64,000 nucleotides of DNA from Paracoccus benzoatiresistens (GCF_026913015.1 NZ_JAPTYD010000006.1:1-64000); one strand, 5' to 3'. Positions 1 to 9,959 are shown, counted from the first letter of the stretch. The notes: a model not told the origin generated them from the letters alone. Made by a program: numbers and translations.

Positions 1-37
1 AGCCCGCACCCCCCGTCACCAGTACAGTCTGCGGCAT
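1..37 (-). CDS. galE: UDP-glucose 4-epimerase, N-terminal fragment cut by window edge
   Basis: Only the first 12 codons lie in the window, read leftward from an ATG at 35-37. They encode MPQTVLVTGGAG, the start of a Rossmann dinucleotide-binding loop (TGGAGxIG), which in this position is typical of GalE, the enzyme interconverting UDP-glucose and UDP-galactose. The gene begins 4 bases after the galU stop codon on the same strand, so galU and galE are almost certainly co-transcribed; GalU makes the UDP-glucose that GalE uses. The assignment rests on this short motif plus the galU neighbour, so another NAD-dependent sugar epimerase is possible. Confidence 0.6.
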   Translation of the reverse strand, partial: MPQTVLVTGGAG

Positions 38-41
38 ACGC

Positions 42-938
42 TTATTCGGCCGCCCGGCGCATCGACATGATGTCGTGAAGATATTCGGCGAATTCTTCCT
101 TCAGTTCTTCCCGCTCCAGCCCGAAGGCCACGGTGGCCTGCAGGAAGCCTGCCTTGGAGCCACAGTCGAAGCGCTGGCCGCGGAAGCGCAGGCCATAAAC
201 GCCGCGCCCGGCCTCGATCTCGTCCGCGATGGCGTCGGTCAGCTGGATCTCCCCGCCGGAACCCGCCTTCAGCTTGTTCAGGTTCTGCATGACGGTCGGC
301 GCCAGGATATAGCGCCCGATCACCGCCAGGTTCGAGGGCGCGGTTCCCAGCGGCGGCTTCTCGACCATGCCGCGCGCCTTGACGATGGCGCCCATGTCCT
401 CGGCCACGTCCAGGACGCCATAAGCCTGCGCCTTTTCGGGCGCGACCTCCATGGTGGCGACCATGCTGCCGCCGGTCTCGCCATAGGCCTCGATCATCTG
501 CTGCAGGCAGGGCGGGTCGCCCATGATCACGTCGTCGGTCAGCACCACCGCGAAGGGTTCGTCATCCGCCACCAGGCGGCGCGCGCACCACACCGCATGA
601 CCCAGGCCAAGCGCCTTGTGCTGGCGGATATAGGCGATGGCGCCCGATTCCATGTTGGTGCCGCGCAGGACTTCCAGCAGGTCGTTCTTGCCGGACTTCT
701 TGAGGCTGCTTTCCAGTTCGTGCGCGTGGTCGAAATAATCCTCCAGCGCGCCCTTGCCGCGCGAGGTGACAAAGATGAACTCGGTAATGCCCGCGGCCCG
801 CGCCTCGTCGATCGCATATTGGATCAGCGGCCGGTCGACCAGCGTCATGATCTCTTTCGGGATGCTTTTCGTGGCGGGAAGAAACCGCGTGCCCAGACCA
901 GCTACGGGGAAGATGGCCTTGGTTACCTTGCGAGTCAT
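42..938 (-). CDS. galU: UTP-glucose-1-phosphate uridylyltransferase GalU
   Basis: The 298-residue protein makes UDP-glucose from UTP and glucose-1-phosphate in the cytoplasm, feeding polysaccharide, lipopolysaccharide and glycolipid synthesis. The start at 938 gives MTRKVTKAIFPVAGLGTRFL; the nucleotidyltransferase loop GLGTRFLPATKSIPKE and the later VEKP segment are typical of GalU, and the length fits the bacterial family (about 290-300). An upstream in-frame ATG at 1061 would add 41 residues without family resemblance, so I rejected it. The next gene on the strand, galE, uses the product. The 178 bases upstream to kdsB hold no other gene. Confidence 0.95.
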   Translation of the reverse strand: MTRKVTKAIFPVAGLGTRFLPATKSIPKEIMTLVDRPLIQYAIDEARAAGITEFIFVTSRGKGALEDYFDHAHELESSLKKSGKNDLLEVLRGTNMESGAIAYIRQHKALGLGHAVWCARRLVADDEPFAVVLTDDVIMGDPPCLQQMIEAYGETGGSMVATMEVAPEKAQAYGVLDVAEDMGAIVKARGMVEKPPLGTAPSNLAVIGRYILAPTVMQNLNKLKAGSGGEIQLTDAIADEIEAGRGVYGLRFRGQRFDCGSKAGFLQATVAFGLEREELKEEFAEYLHDIMSMRRAAE

Positions 939-1116
939 TGTGTTGACACCTTTGTTCAATCCTTGCGGCAGCCAGTGGCCGGACGCAGCATAACGCCAAA
1001 TCACCCGCAAAAGCTGCATCCCGCAACCCGAATGATAACGGCGTCGGCAGTTTGGCGCCAATGCAATCGCGGGAAATCACATTTGATTTTCAGCAAATGC
1101 GACTGATCGGCCGTTT

Positions 1117-1917
1117 TCAGTCCAGATTCATCGCCGCCATCATGACTTCCAGACGTGAAACGTCTTCGGGATTGTTCAGTTCCCAGAACTGGCGGCCACG
1201 GGACTCGACCTCGACGCACAGAATCCGGCGCCCGCGCTCCAGAAAACGCAATTGTTCCAGCCCTTCCAGCCGCTCCAGGGTGCCTTCGTCCCAAGTGGCG
1301 TATTCGGCCAGGGCAGCCGGGCGATAGGCATAGACGCCGACATGGTGGAAGACCGGGCTTGGATCGTCAGAACCGAAATCGCCGGACGCGAAGGGGATCA
1401 CTTCCTTGGAAAAGTAAAGCCCTTGGCGGTCATGGCCGAAAACCGCCGTTGTCCCGCCGACGCGGCCCGCATGGCGGTCGGCGATCAGGTCGGCGCGCAT
1501 CCGTCCGGTGCAGCGCAGGACCGGAGTCGCCACGTCCGATGCGGGATCGGCGCGAAGGCCCGCCACCAGATCCTCGACGAACCAGGCGGGGGTCAGGGGC
1601 GCGTCGCCCTGCAGGTTCACCACGATCTCGGGCGACAGGCCCAGGTTGGCGACAGCCTCGGCGCAGCGCTCGGTGCCGTTGCGACAGGTGGTGGAGGTCA
1701 TCACGACCTCGGCCCCGAAACCCTGCGCATGATCGCGGATGCGGCCGTCGTCGGTGGCCACCACCACGCGATCCACGCCGGACACCGACATGGCCGCGTC
1801 CCAGCTGCGCCGGATCAGGCTGCGCGCCTGGCCCGAGGCGCCGCGCAGATCGACGAGGGGCTTGCCCGGGTAGCGGGTCGAGGCATGGCGGGCGGGAATG
1901 ACGATCAGCACCGACAT
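1117..1917 (-). CDS. kdsB: 3-deoxy-manno-octulosonate cytidylyltransferase KdsB
   Basis: KdsB activates Kdo to CMP-Kdo, the donor for lipopolysaccharide inner core and for Kdo-linked capsule. The 266-residue protein opens with IPARHASTRYPGKPL, the family's nucleotide-binding signature, and contains VVVATDD and the conserved VNLQGDAPL segment that binds CTP and magnesium. Its start codon lies 1 base from the stop codon of the upstream cysQ, indicating one transcript. Kdo also fits the two capsule-type genes elsewhere in the window (2849-3670 and 38132-39034). CMP-sugar transferases of related type exist, but the N-terminus is clearly KdsB-like. Confidence 0.9.
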   Translation of the reverse strand: MSVLIVIPARHASTRYPGKPLVDLRGASGQARSLIRRSWDAAMSVSGVDRVVVATDDGRIRDHAQGFGAEVVMTSTTCRNGTERCAEAVANLGLSPEIVVNLQGDAPLTPAWFVEDLVAGLRADPASDVATPVLRCTGRMRADLIADRHAGRVGGTTAVFGHDRQGLYFSKEVIPFASGDFGSDDPSPVFHHVGVYAYRPAALAEYATWDEGTLERLEGLEQLRFLERGRRILCVEVESRGRQFWELNNPEDVSRLEVMMAAMNLD

Positions 1918-1918
1918 C

Positions 1919-2716
1919 TCAGGCCCGGATCAGCAGAACGCCGGGTGCGAAGGCGATGAAGAAGGGATTCTCGAAGCCCGGCTTGCCATAGGTCAGGGGC
2001 GCGTGGTCGTCAAAGCGCACGACTTCGCCCCCCGCGCCGCGCAGCACCGCGTCGCCCGCCGCCGTGTCCCATTCCATCGTGCGGCCAAGGCGCGGATAAA
2101 GATCGGCCTCGCCAGTCGCGACCAGGCAGAACTTCAGCGAGGATCCCGCGCTGGTCATGTCGCGCACCCCGTATTGCGCGATGTAATCGTCGGTGGCCGC
2201 GTCCCGGTGGGACTTGGAGGCCACGACCATCAGCGCGCGATTGTCGGGGATCGGGTTGACGCCGATGGGAATGGTCTGGCCGGGCATGTCGCCGAACGGG
2301 CCATGTTCCTCGACGGACCGGCCGTCGGCGGTGGTATAGAACAGCCGCCCCTTGGCGGGGGCATAGACCACGCCGCGCAGGGGCACGCCATCTTCGACAT
2401 AGGCGATGTTGACGGTGAAGTCGCCGCGCCGCTGCACGAATTCCTTGGTGCCGTCCAGCGGGTCGACGATCAGGAAGGTCCGCGCGCTCTGCGCATGGCT
2501 CGCGGCCTGTTCCTCGGTGATCAGCGGGATGTCGGGAAACGCCGCCTGCAACCCGGCCGAGATCAGCGCATCCGCTGCTTCGTCCGCGATGGTGACGGGC
2601 GATGCGTCGGACTTGGCGCGGACGTCGAAATCCTCGGCCTCATAGATTTCCATGATGCGCGCCCCGGCCTGCAACGCGAGGCGCCGCATTTCCAGGGTCA
2701 GTCGTTCAAATTGCAT
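1919..2716 (-). CDS. cysQ: 3'(2'),5'-bisphosphate nucleotidase CysQ
   Basis: CysQ removes the 3' phosphate from PAP (and PAPS), recycling the by-product of sulfate assimilation. The 265-residue protein belongs to the inositol-monophosphatase fold: the metal-binding acidic cluster appears as TEEQ near residue 67, the motif DPLDGTKEFV lies about 20 residues later, and the C-terminal WDTAAGD supplies the last metal ligand. The start at 2716 gives MQFERLTLEMRRLALQAG, matching usual CysQ N-termini; the open frame upstream runs antisense to other genes and is not coding. It is followed after 1 base by kdsB. Inositol monophosphatase is the alternative, but the pattern is closer to CysQ. Confidence 0.88.
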   Translation of the reverse strand: MQFERLTLEMRRLALQAGARIMEIYEAEDFDVRAKSDASPVTIADEAADALISAGLQAAFPDIPLITEEQAASHAQSARTFLIVDPLDGTKEFVQRRGDFTVNIAYVEDGVPLRGVVYAPAKGRLFYTTADGRSVEEHGPFGDMPGQTIPIGVNPIPDNRALMVVASKSHRDAATDDYIAQYGVRDMTSAGSSLKFCLVATGEADLYPRLGRTMEWDTAAGDAVLRGAGGEVVRFDDHAPLTYGKPGFENPFFIAFAPGVLLIRA

Positions 2717-2848
2717 CCAGTTTCCTTCCACGACAGCCGGTTCAGCGCAGCCCTGCCGATTGTGACGGCGGCCAAGCTCTCTTATGATCGGGGCGGACGG
2801 CTTGGGCAAGCGCCCGCAAGCCGGCAGGCAAGAAGGCGGGCGCAGGCA

Positions 2849-3670
2849 TTGTTCAACGGCCGGAAGAACGACACGATCATCCAGGCTGCGGGAACGACGC
2901 TTGGCCTGATCTATCACCAGACGGTCTACAACCTGCGCAACGACCACCGCAACGCGATCGTGGGCCTGCTGCTGACCATCATGCAATCGCTGATCTTCGT
3001 GGCCTTCTTCCTGTTGTTCTTCCTGCTCTTCAAGATCCGCAGTTCCCCGATCCGGGGCGATTTCATCCTGTACATGCTGTCGGGCATCTTCATGTTCATG
3101 GTCCATGTGCAGGCCTCGGGCGCGGTGGCAGGCAGCCACTCGGTTTCGGGCGGGCTGGTCAAGCACGAACCGCTGAACCCGGCGATCCTGATCGCCTCGG
3201 CGGCCCTGGCGGTGCTGTATCGCCAGACGGTCAGTTGCGTCGCGATCCTGTGGCTGTACCACGTCGTGATCGCGCCGGTCCATTTCGACTACTGGCCGGG
3301 CTCTCTGGGGATGTATCTGCTGGCCTGGTTTTCGGGGGCCTGCACGGGGCTGGTCTTTCTGGGCATCAGGCCATGGTCGCCGCGCGCATCGAAGCTGGTG
3401 ACCACGGCCTATCAGCGCATCAACATGTTCGCGTCCGGAAAGATGTTCGTTGCCAACGTGGTGCCGAATGCCATGCTGCCCTGGTTCATCTGGAACCCGC
3501 TGTTCCACATCATCGACCAGCAGCGGGGATTCCTGTTCATCAACTACACGCCGCTGAAGACCGACCCGCTTTACGCGCTGTGGTTTTCGCTGGCCGCGAT
3601 GATGATCGGGCTTTTGATCAACTTCACCACCCGCAAGTACGAATCGCTCAGCTGGAGCGCGGCCGACTGA
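2849..3670 (+). CDS. Polysaccharide ABC export permease (KpsM/Wzm type)
   Basis: This membrane protein resembles the permease half of ABC exporters for capsule or O-antigen polysaccharide (ABC-2 family). It has six hydrophobic segments after a cytoplasmic N-terminus and conserved stretches such as GDFILYMLSGIF, NPLFHIIDQQRGF and the end TTRKYESLSWS, as in proteobacterial KpsM homologues. I chose the TTG at 2849 (AAGAAGG about 10 bases upstream), giving 273 residues starting at the conserved NGRKND region; a GTG at 2762 would add 29 basic residues. No ATPase or polysaccharide export genes adjoin it, so it is an isolated export subunit, perhaps paired with a distant KpsT. Substrate unknown. Confidence 0.75.
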   Translation: MFNGRKNDTIIQAAGTTLGLIYHQTVYNLRNDHRNAIVGLLLTIMQSLIFVAFFLLFFLLFKIRSSPIRGDFILYMLSGIFMFMVHVQASGAVAGSHSVSGGLVKHEPLNPAILIASAALAVLYRQTVSCVAILWLYHVVIAPVHFDYWPGSLGMYLLAWFSGACTGLVFLGIRPWSPRASKLVTTAYQRINMFASGKMFVANVVPNAMLPWFIWNPLFHIIDQQRGFLFINYTPLKTDPLYALWFSLAAMMIGLLINFTTRKYESLSWSAAD

Positions 3671-3697
3671 GGCTGCGCAAATTGACCTCATCGGGCG

Positions 3698-3728
3698 CTT
3701 GCGGGGCTTGAAACCATCCCTATATACA
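3698..3728 (+). promoter_or_regulatory. RpoH (sigma-32) type heat-shock promoter of dnaK
   Basis: CTTG at 3698-3701, 17 bases, then CCTATATACA at 3719-3728 matches the alphaproteobacterial RpoH consensus CTTG-N17/18-CYTATNTNNG at all but the last position. It lies 108 bases upstream of the dnaK ATG. The location in front of dnaKJ and the near-perfect match make this a confident call. Confidence 0.8.
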
Positions 3729-3835
3729 CCCCCGAAGCGTCCGGGCAGCCGGACCTGACGAAGTTTTTGGGATCGGGCCTCGGGGGCCATAACGGACCCG
3801 AAGTCCAGACAAATCGCCGCAAGAAGGAAACATGT

Positions 3836-5752
3836 ATGTCTAAAGTCATCGGCATCGACCTCGGCACCACGAACAGCTGCGTCGCGATCATGGACGGCAG
3901 CCAGCCCAAGGTCATCGAGAACAGCGAAGGCGCCCGCACCACGCCCTCGATCGTGGGCTTCACGGATGGCGAGCGTCTGGTCGGCCAGCCTGCCAAGCGC
4001 CAGGCGGTCACGAACCCCACCAACACCGTTTTCGCCGTCAAGCGCCTGATCGGCCGCCGCATCGGCGACGAGGCCGTCGAAAAGGACAAGAAGCTTGTCC
4101 CCTACAACATCGTGGACGGCGGCAACGGCGATGCCTGGGTCGAGGTGAAGGGCGACAAGTATTCCCCCGCGCAGGTCAGCGCGATGATCCTTCAGAAGAT
4201 GAAGGAAACCGCCGAATCCTACCTGGGCGAGACGGTGACGCAGGCCGTCATCACGGTTCCCGCCTATTTCAACGACGCGCAGCGTCAGGCGACCAAGGAC
4301 GCGGGCAAGATCGCGGGCCTGGAAGTCCTGCGCATCATCAACGAACCGACCGCGGCCGCCCTGGCCTACGGCCTGGACAAGAAGGACAGCAAGACCATCG
4401 CGGTTTATGACCTCGGCGGCGGCACCTTCGACATCACCATCCTGGAAATCGACGACGGTCTGTTCGAGGTGAAGTCCACGAACGGCGATACGTTCCTGGG
4501 TGGCGAAGACTTCGACATGCGCATCGTGAACTACCTCGCCGAGGAGTTCAAAAAGGAGCATGGCGTCGATCTGACCAAGGACAAGATGGCCCTGCAGCGC
4601 CTGAAGGAGGCTGCGGAAAAGGCCAAGATCGAGCTGTCCTCGTCCTCGCAGACCGAGATCAACCAGCCGTTCATCTCGATGGACAAGAACAGCGGCACCC
4701 CCCTGCACCTGGTCATCAAGCTGACCCGCGCCAAGTTGGAAAGCCTTGTCGCCGACCTGATCAAGCGCACGATGAAGCCGGTGGCCGACGCCATCAAGGA
4801 CGCTGGCGTGTCGAAGTCCGACATCGACGAGATCGTCCTGGTCGGCGGCATGACCCGGATGCCCAAGGTGATCGAGGCCGTGACCGAGTTCTTCGGCAAG
4901 GAACCCCACAAGGGCGTCAACCCCGATGAGGTCGTGGCGCTTGGCGCGGCGATCCAGGCCGGCGTGCTGCAGGGCGATGTCAAGGACGTGGTCCTGCTGG
5001 ACGTGACGCCCTTGTCACTGGGCATCGAGACCCTGGGCGGCGTGTTCACCCGCCTGATCGACCGCAACACCACCATCCCGACCAAGAAGTCGCAGATCTT
5101 CTCGACCGCCGAGGACAACCAGAACGCCGTGACGATCCGGGTGTTCCAGGGCGAGCGCGAGATGGCGGCCGACAACAAGCTGCTGGGCCAGTTCAACCTG
5201 GAGGACATCCCGCCTGCGCCGCGCGGCCTGCCGCAGATCGAGGTGACCTTCGACATCGACGCCAACGGCATCGTGTCGGTCAGCGCCAAGGACAAGGGCA
5301 CCGGCAAGACGCAGAACATCACCATCCAGGCCTCGGGCGGACTGACCGACGAGGACATCGAGCGGATGGTGAAGGACGCCGAAGCCAATGCCGACGCCGA
5401 CAAGCAGCGCCGCGAGCTGGTCGAGGCCAGGAACCAGGCCGAAAGCCTGATCCATTCGACGAAGAAGTCGCTGGAAGAACATGGCGACAAGGTCGACGGT
5501 TCCACCGTCGAGGCGATCGAACTGGCCATCGGCGCGCTGGAGGAATCGCTGAAATCGGACGACGCGGGCAAGATCCGCGGCGGCATCCAGAACGTGATGG
5601 ATGCGTCGATGAAGCTGGGCGAGGCCATCTACAAGTCGCAGCAGGCGCCGTCCGACGCAGGCGGCGAGGATGGCGACCAGCCGCGCAACGTCGATGACGA
5701 CATCGTGGATGCCGATTTCGAGGATCTCGGCGAAAACAAGAAGCGCGGCTGA
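3836..5752 (+). CDS. dnaK: Molecular chaperone DnaK (Hsp70)
   Basis: DnaK is the ATP-driven cytoplasmic chaperone that binds exposed hydrophobic segments, working with DnaJ and GrpE. The 638-residue protein has the phosphate-binding start [16 protein letters not shown], the second signature [12 protein letters not shown], the linker [12 protein letters not shown] and the C-terminal tail ending in VDADFEDL. Length equals the family's usual 635-640. The ATG at 3836 is preceded by AGAAGGAAA; an in-frame ATG at 3767 lies upstream of this ribosome-binding site and is rejected. dnaJ follows after 81 bases, and an RpoH-type promoter lies upstream. Confidence 0.99.
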   Translation: MSKVIGIDLGTTNSCVAIMDGSQPKVIENSEGARTTPSIVGFTDGERLVGQPAKRQAVTNPTNTVFAVKRLIGRRIGDEAVEKDKKLVPYNIVDGGNGDAWVEVKGDKYSPAQVSAMILQKMKETAESYLGETVTQAVITVPAYFNDAQRQATKDAGKIAGLEVLRIINEPTAAALAYGLDKKDSKTIAVYDLGGGTFDITILEIDDGLFEVKSTNGDTFLGGEDFDMRIVNYLAEEFKKEHGVDLTKDKMALQRLKEAAEKAKIELSSSSQTEINQPFISMDKNSGTPLHLVIKLTRAKLESLVADLIKRTMKPVADAIKDAGVSKSDIDEIVLVGGMTRMPKVIEAVTEFFGKEPHKGVNPDEVVALGAAIQAGVLQGDVKDVVLLDVTPLSLGIETLGGVFTRLIDRNTTIPTKKSQIFSTAEDNQNAVTIRVFQGEREMAADNKLLGQFNLEDIPPAPRGLPQIEVTFDIDANGIVSVSAKDKGTGKTQNITIQASGGLTDEDIERMVKDAEANADADKQRRELVEARNQAESLIHSTKKSLEEHGDKVDGSTVEAIELAIGALEESLKSDDAGKIRGGIQNVMDASMKLGEAIYKSQQAPSDAGGEDGDQPRNVDDDIVDADFEDLGENKKRG

Positions 5753-5833
5753 TCCGGGCCGCACCCTTTCGGGGCCGGTCCGTGCGACAAACGCGGGCCG
5801 GCCGTTTCGTTGGGGAACCAGACAGGACAGAAG

Positions 5834-6997
5834 ATGGCCAAGCGTTGTTATTACGAGGTTCTGGGCGTGACACGCGGGGCCTCGGCCGAGGAAATCAAGA
5901 AGGCCTATCGCCAGAAGGCGAAGGCGCTGCATCCCGACCGCAACCAGGACAATCCCCAGGCCGAGGCGCATTTCAAGGAAGCCAACGAGGCTTATGATTG
6001 CCTCAAGGACGAACAGAAGAAGGCGGCCTATGACCGGTTCGGCCACGCGGCCTTCGATGGTGGCATGGGCGGCGGCTTCAATGGCCGCGGCGCTCATCCG
6101 GGCGACTTCGGCACGGCTTTTGCCGATGTGTTCGAGGATTTGTTCGGCGACATGATGGGCCGCAGCAGGGGTGGCGGTGGCGGGCGGTCCCGCGCGCAGC
6201 GCGGCCAGGACCTGCGCTACAACCTGCGCGTCAGCCTCGAGGAAGCCTATACGGGGCTGAAGAAATCCATCACCGTCCCGGGTTCCGTCGCCTGCGAGGA
6301 GTGCGAGGGCACCGGGGCCGAGGGCGCGACCCAGCCGTCCGCCTGCCCGACCTGCGCCGGCATGGGCAAGGTCCGCGCCCAGCAGGGCTTCTTCACCGTC
6401 GAGCGCACCTGCCCCACCTGCGGCGGTCAGGGCCAGATCGTCAAGAACCCCTGCAAGGCCTGCCACGGCGCCGGCCGGATCGAACGTGAGCGCACCTTGT
6501 CGGTCAACATCCCGGCCGGCGTGGAAACCGGGACCCGCATCCGCCTGGCGGGCGAGGGCGAGGCCGGGCTGCGCGGCGGTCCTGCGGGCGATCTCTATAT
6601 CTTCATCGAGGTCAAGGAACACGCGATCTTCCTGCGCGACGGCAAGATCCTTGCCTGCCAGGTGCCGGTCAGCATGGCGACCGCCGCGCTTGGCGGAGAG
6701 GTCGAGGTGCCCACCATCGACGGCGGCCGCGCCCGCGTGAAGGTTCCGGCGGGCAGCCAGTCCGGCCGGCAGATGCGCCTGCGCGGCAAGGGCATGCCAC
6801 CCCTGCGCCACGGCCCCGGTGCCGCGGGCGAGGCGGGTGACATGCTGATCGAACTGGTGGTCGAAACTCCGGTCAACCTGACGGCCCGCCAGCGCGAGTT
6901 GCTGCGCGAGTTCGAGGCCGAGCAGGCCGACAACAGCCCGCAATCGGACAGCTTCTTCGACAAGGTCAAGAGCTTCTGGGACGGCATGCGGGGCTGA
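5834..6997 (+). CDS. dnaJ: Chaperone protein DnaJ (Hsp40)
   Basis: DnaJ delivers unfolded clients to DnaK and stimulates its ATPase. The 387-residue protein has the N-terminal J-domain with HPD in [11 protein letters not shown], a Gly/Phe-rich linker (about residues 75-120), four zinc-finger repeats ([32 protein letters not shown]) and the C-terminal peptide-binding domain. The start [12 protein letters not shown] at 5834 is preceded by GGACAGAAG; an upstream in-frame ATG at 5810 is less typical. It follows dnaK on the same strand; the 81-base gap is GC-rich with potential hairpins around 5755-5785 that could lower dnaJ expression relative to dnaK. Confidence 0.98.
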   Translation: MAKRCYYEVLGVTRGASAEEIKKAYRQKAKALHPDRNQDNPQAEAHFKEANEAYDCLKDEQKKAAYDRFGHAAFDGGMGGGFNGRGAHPGDFGTAFADVFEDLFGDMMGRSRGGGGGRSRAQRGQDLRYNLRVSLEEAYTGLKKSITVPGSVACEECEGTGAEGATQPSACPTCAGMGKVRAQQGFFTVERTCPTCGGQGQIVKNPCKACHGAGRIERERTLSVNIPAGVETGTRIRLAGEGEAGLRGGPAGDLYIFIEVKEHAIFLRDGKILACQVPVSMATAALGGEVEVPTIDGGRARVKVPAGSQSGRQMRLRGKGMPPLRHGPGAAGEAGDMLIELVVETPVNLTARQRELLREFEAEQADNSPQSDSFFDKVKSFWDGMRG

Positions 6998-7045
6998 CGG
7001 GCCGCATTAACCCTTTCTTCACCGGCACGGGTCCATGCTGATGCC

Positions 7046-7813
7046 ATGGACCCGAATCGCACCTTTGGCGAAATGCCCCTGCCCCTGTTCCAGCCCGCCC
7101 CGGACGAGGCGGACCCGGTGCCGCTGGCGCCGGGCAAGGCGCCCTCCTATCTGGCGGATCACCGGGCCCGGCTCCGCGACCGCTTCATGAAGGGCGGCGC
7201 GACCGCCATGCCCGACTACGAGATGCTGGAACTGGTCCTGTTCCGCGCCATTCCGCGCCAGGACGTCAAGCCGCTGGCGCGGCGCCTTGTCGAGACTTTC
7301 GGCGATTTCAACCGCGTGCTGACCGCCCCGGCGGCGCGGCTGGAACAGGTTGATGGCGTCGGACCCGCCGTTGTCACCGAACTGAAGATCGTCGAGGCCG
7401 CGGCACAGCGCATGGCGCGCGCCAAGGTCATGCACCGCCCGGTGCTGTCGGGGTGGGACGCGCTTCTGGATTACTGCCACACGGCCATGGCGCACCGGGA
7501 GATTGAGCAGTTCCGCGTCCTTTACCTCGACCGCAAGAACGTGCTGATCGCGGACGAGGAACAGGCCCGCGGCACGGTCGATCACGTGCCCGTCTATCCG
7601 CGCGAGATCATCCGCCGCGCTCTGGAACTGAATGCCTCGGCGCTGATCCTTGTGCACAACCACCCGTCGGGCGATCCGACCCCGTCAGAATCCGACATCG
7701 CCATGACGGCCCGCATCGCCCAGGCCGCCGACAGCATGGGCATCACCATCCACGACCATCTGATCATCGGCAAGTCGCGCGAACTCAGCTTTCGCAGCCA
7801 GGGCCTGCTGTAA
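7046..7813 (+). CDS. radC: RadC family protein (JAMM/MPN metalloprotein)
   Basis: The 255-residue protein has the RadC layout: a variable N-terminus, a helix-hairpin-helix region around residues 85-115 (RLEQVDGVGP), and a C-terminal MPN/JAMM domain with metal motif HNHPSGD followed by PSESD. The name comes from a historical link to DNA repair that did not hold in E. coli, and no enzymatic role is firmly established; the JAMM fold suggests a zinc-dependent hydrolase. It lies 48 bases after dnaJ, and a long hairpin directly follows its stop codon. Identity of the family is sure, function is not. Confidence 0.9.
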   Translation: MDPNRTFGEMPLPLFQPAPDEADPVPLAPGKAPSYLADHRARLRDRFMKGGATAMPDYEMLELVLFRAIPRQDVKPLARRLVETFGDFNRVLTAPAARLEQVDGVGPAVVTELKIVEAAAQRMARAKVMHRPVLSGWDALLDYCHTAMAHREIEQFRVLYLDRKNVLIADEEQARGTVDHVPVYPREIIRRALELNASALILVHNHPSGDPTPSESDIAMTARIAQAADSMGITIHDHLIIGKSRELSFRSQGLL

Positions 7814-7864
7814 GGGTCCTCACTGGCTGTCTCGGCAAAACGGCGATTTTGACAGCCCGGACCC
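7814..7864 (+). terminator. Long two-part hairpin directly after radC
   Basis: GGGTCC (7814-7819) pairs with GGACCC (7859-7864), and inside it GGCTGTC (7825-7831) pairs with GACAGCC (7851-7857), leaving a 19-base loop. It begins at the base after the radC stop. There is no T-tract after it, so it may be a weak or Rho-assisted terminator or an mRNA 3' stabiliser separating the dnaKJ-radC unit from fbcFBC. Confidence 0.5.
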
Positions 7865-8050
7865 CGGCCCTGCGACGAAATGCCAGCGCGACAAAATTCC
7901 AACATGAGCCGATGGATGGACCAGCACTGGCAGGCATACCGGCTGGACTGACAGATAATTGAAGGCTAGAACCGCCGGCGCGAAGGCTGCGATCACGCGG
8001 CCCGGATTGTCGTATCGGCCGGTCCTTCGGCCTGAATTGGAGAATGACCC

Positions 8051-8611
8051 GTGTCCCACGCAGACGAACACGTAGGCACCCGGAGGGATTTCCTCTATTA
8101 TGCCACGGCGGGCGCAGGCACGGTGGCTGCCGGAGCCGCCGCCTGGACGCTTGTGAACCAGATGAATCCCTCGGCCGATGTCCAGGCGCTCGCCTCGATC
8201 CAGGTCGATGTCAGCGGGGTCGCGGAGGGCACCCAGCTGACCGTCAAGTGGCTGGGCAAGCCCGTGTTCATCCGCCGCCGCACCCCCGAGGAGATCGAGG
8301 CCGCCCGCGCAGTCGATGTGGGCGAACTGATCGATCCCAACGCGCAGAACGCCAACGACCCGACGGCCCCCGCCACCGACGAGAACCGCACCCTGGACGA
8401 GGCCGGCGAATGGCTGGTCCAGATCGGCGTCTGCACCCATCTGGGCTGCGTGCCGATCGGCGACGGCGCCGGCGACTTCGGCGGCTGGTTCTGCCCCTGC
8501 CACGGTTCGCACTACGACACCGCCGGGCGCATCCGTCGCGGCCCCGCGCCGCAGAACCTGCATATTCCCGTCGCCGAGTTCCTCGACGACACCACCATCA
8601 AGCTGGGCTGA
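8051..8611 (+). CDS. fbcF: Ubiquinol-cytochrome c reductase, Rieske iron-sulfur subunit
   Basis: This is the [2Fe-2S] subunit (petA in other systems) of the respiratory bc1 complex, moving electrons from ubiquinol to cytochrome c1 on the periplasmic side. The 186-residue protein starts at GTG 8051 and has an uncleaved Tat-type anchor (TRRDFL, residues 10-15, then a hydrophobic helix to about 34). Cluster motifs are CTHLGC (ligands C128 and H130) and CPCHGS (C148 and H151), with C133 and C150 placed to form the disulfide. fbcB follows 12 bases later. An overlapping ATG at 8044 is in another frame. Confidence 0.98.
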   Translation: MSHADEHVGTRRDFLYYATAGAGTVAAGAAAWTLVNQMNPSADVQALASIQVDVSGVAEGTQLTVKWLGKPVFIRRRTPEEIEAARAVDVGELIDPNAQNANDPTAPATDENRTLDEAGEWLVQIGVCTHLGCVPIGDGAGDFGGWFCPCHGSHYDTAGRIRRGPAPQNLHIPVAEFLDDTTIKLG

Positions 8612-8623
8612 GGAGGGATCTCG

Positions 8624-9946
8624 ATGGCCGGAATTCCGCACGACCATTACGAGCCCGGGACGGGCTTCGAAAAGTGGCTCCACCGCCGCCTGCCGATTGT
8701 CGCGGTGATCTATGACACGATCATGATCCCCACGCCCAAGAACCTGAACTGGATGTGGATCTGGGGCATCGTCCTGATGTTCTGCCTGGTGCTGCAGATC
8801 GTCACCGGGATCGTCCTGGTGATGCACTACACGCCGCATGTCGACATGGCCTTCGCCAGCGTCGAACACATCATGCGCAACGTGAACGGCGGCTACATGC
8901 TGCGCTACCTGCACGCGAACGGCGCATCGCTGTTCTTTGTCGCGGTTTATCTGCACATCTTCCGCAACCTTTACTACGGCAGCTACAAGGCGCCGCGCGA
9001 AGTCACCTGGATCATCGGCATGCTGATCTATCTGGCGATGATGGCGACCGCCTTCATGGGCTATGTGCTGCCCTGGGGCCAGATGTCCTTCTGGGGCGCG
9101 ACCGTGATCACCGGCCTCTTTGGCGCGATCCCGGGCGTCGGCGGCGCGATCCAGCAATGGCTGCTCGGCGGACCGGCCGTGGACAACGCCACGCTGAACC
9201 GCTTCTTCTCGCTGCACTACCTGCTGCCCTTCGTCATCCTGGGGCTGGCGATCGTCCACGTCTGGGCCTTCCACACCACCGGCAACAACAACCCCACCGG
9301 GGTCGAGGTGCGCCGCACCAGCAAGGAAGACGCAGCCAAGGACACCCTGCCCTTCTGGCCGTATTTCGTGATGAAGGACCTGTTCGCGCTTAGCGTCGTG
9401 CTGGTCCTGTTCTTCGCGGTGGTGGGCTTCATGCCGAACTACCTGGGCCATCCCGACAACTATATCGAGGCGAACCCGCTGGCGACCCCGGCCCACATCG
9501 TCCCCGAATGGTACTTCCTGCCCTTCTACGCGATCCTGCGCGCCTTCACGGCCGATGTCTGGATCGTGCAGATCGCCAGTTTCCTGTCCTTCGGCATCAT
9601 CGACGCCAAGTTCTTCGGCGTTCTGGCGATGTTCGGCGCGATCCTGGTCATGGCGCTCGTGCCCTGGCTGGACACCAGCCGGGTCCGTTCGGGCCGCTAT
9701 CGCCCGCAGTTCAAATGGTGGTTCTGGCTGCTGGCCTTCGACTTCGTGCTGCTGATGTGGTGCGGCGCCATGCCGGCCGAGGAACCCTATGCGACGATCT
9801 CGCTGATCGCATCGGCCTACTGGTTCGCCTACTTCCTGGTCATCCTGCCGCTTCTGGGCGTGATCGAGAAGCCCGAGCCGATGCCCGCCACGATCGAGGA
9901 AGACTACCTTGCGCATTACGAATCGCCCACGCGCATGGCCGAGTAA
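8624..9946 (+). CDS. fbcB: Ubiquinol-cytochrome c reductase, cytochrome b
   Basis: Cytochrome b (petB) is the membrane core of the bc1 complex, holding haems bL and bH and both quinone sites. The 440-residue protein shows the haem histidine pairs in helix B (LHANG and YLHIF) and helix D (SLHYLLPF and IVHVWAFH), and the Qo-site motif [13 protein letters not shown] (bacterial PEWY). Length and the roughly eight hydrophobic segments match the Paracoccus/Rhodobacter protein. It lies between the Rieske and c1 genes with gaps of 12 and 13 bases, each holding a Shine-Dalgarno sequence (GAGGAGGG, AAGGAG). Confidence 0.98.
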   Translation: MAGIPHDHYEPGTGFEKWLHRRLPIVAVIYDTIMIPTPKNLNWMWIWGIVLMFCLVLQIVTGIVLVMHYTPHVDMAFASVEHIMRNVNGGYMLRYLHANGASLFFVAVYLHIFRNLYYGSYKAPREVTWIIGMLIYLAMMATAFMGYVLPWGQMSFWGATVITGLFGAIPGVGGAIQQWLLGGPAVDNATLNRFFSLHYLLPFVILGLAIVHVWAFHTTGNNNPTGVEVRRTSKEDAAKDTLPFWPYFVMKDLFALSVVLVLFFAVVGFMPNYLGHPDNYIEANPLATPAHIVPEWYFLPFYAILRAFTADVWIVQIASFLSFGIIDAKFFGVLAMFGAILVMALVPWLDTSRVRSGRYRPQFKWWFWLLAFDFVLLMWCGAMPAEEPYATISLIASAYWFAYFLVILPLLGVIEKPEPMPATIEEDYLAHYESPTRMAE

Positions 9947-9959
9947 GGAGAGCGACACA

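Noticed and set aside
1052..1061. Palindrome TTGGCGCCAA in the galU-kdsB gap
   Set aside because: Ten-base GC-rich palindromes are frequent in this composition, and no regulator gene is adjacent.
2762..2848. GTG start at 2762 for the export permease
   Set aside because: It would add 29 basic residues not seen in homologues I recall. The TTG at 2849 matches the usual N-terminus.
1919..4909. Minus-strand open frame of about 1,000 codons extending across the permease gene and into dnaK
   Set aside because: Only its last 265 codons (the cysQ part) resemble a protein family. The rest is antisense to the permease and dnaK, a common result of high-GC third positions.
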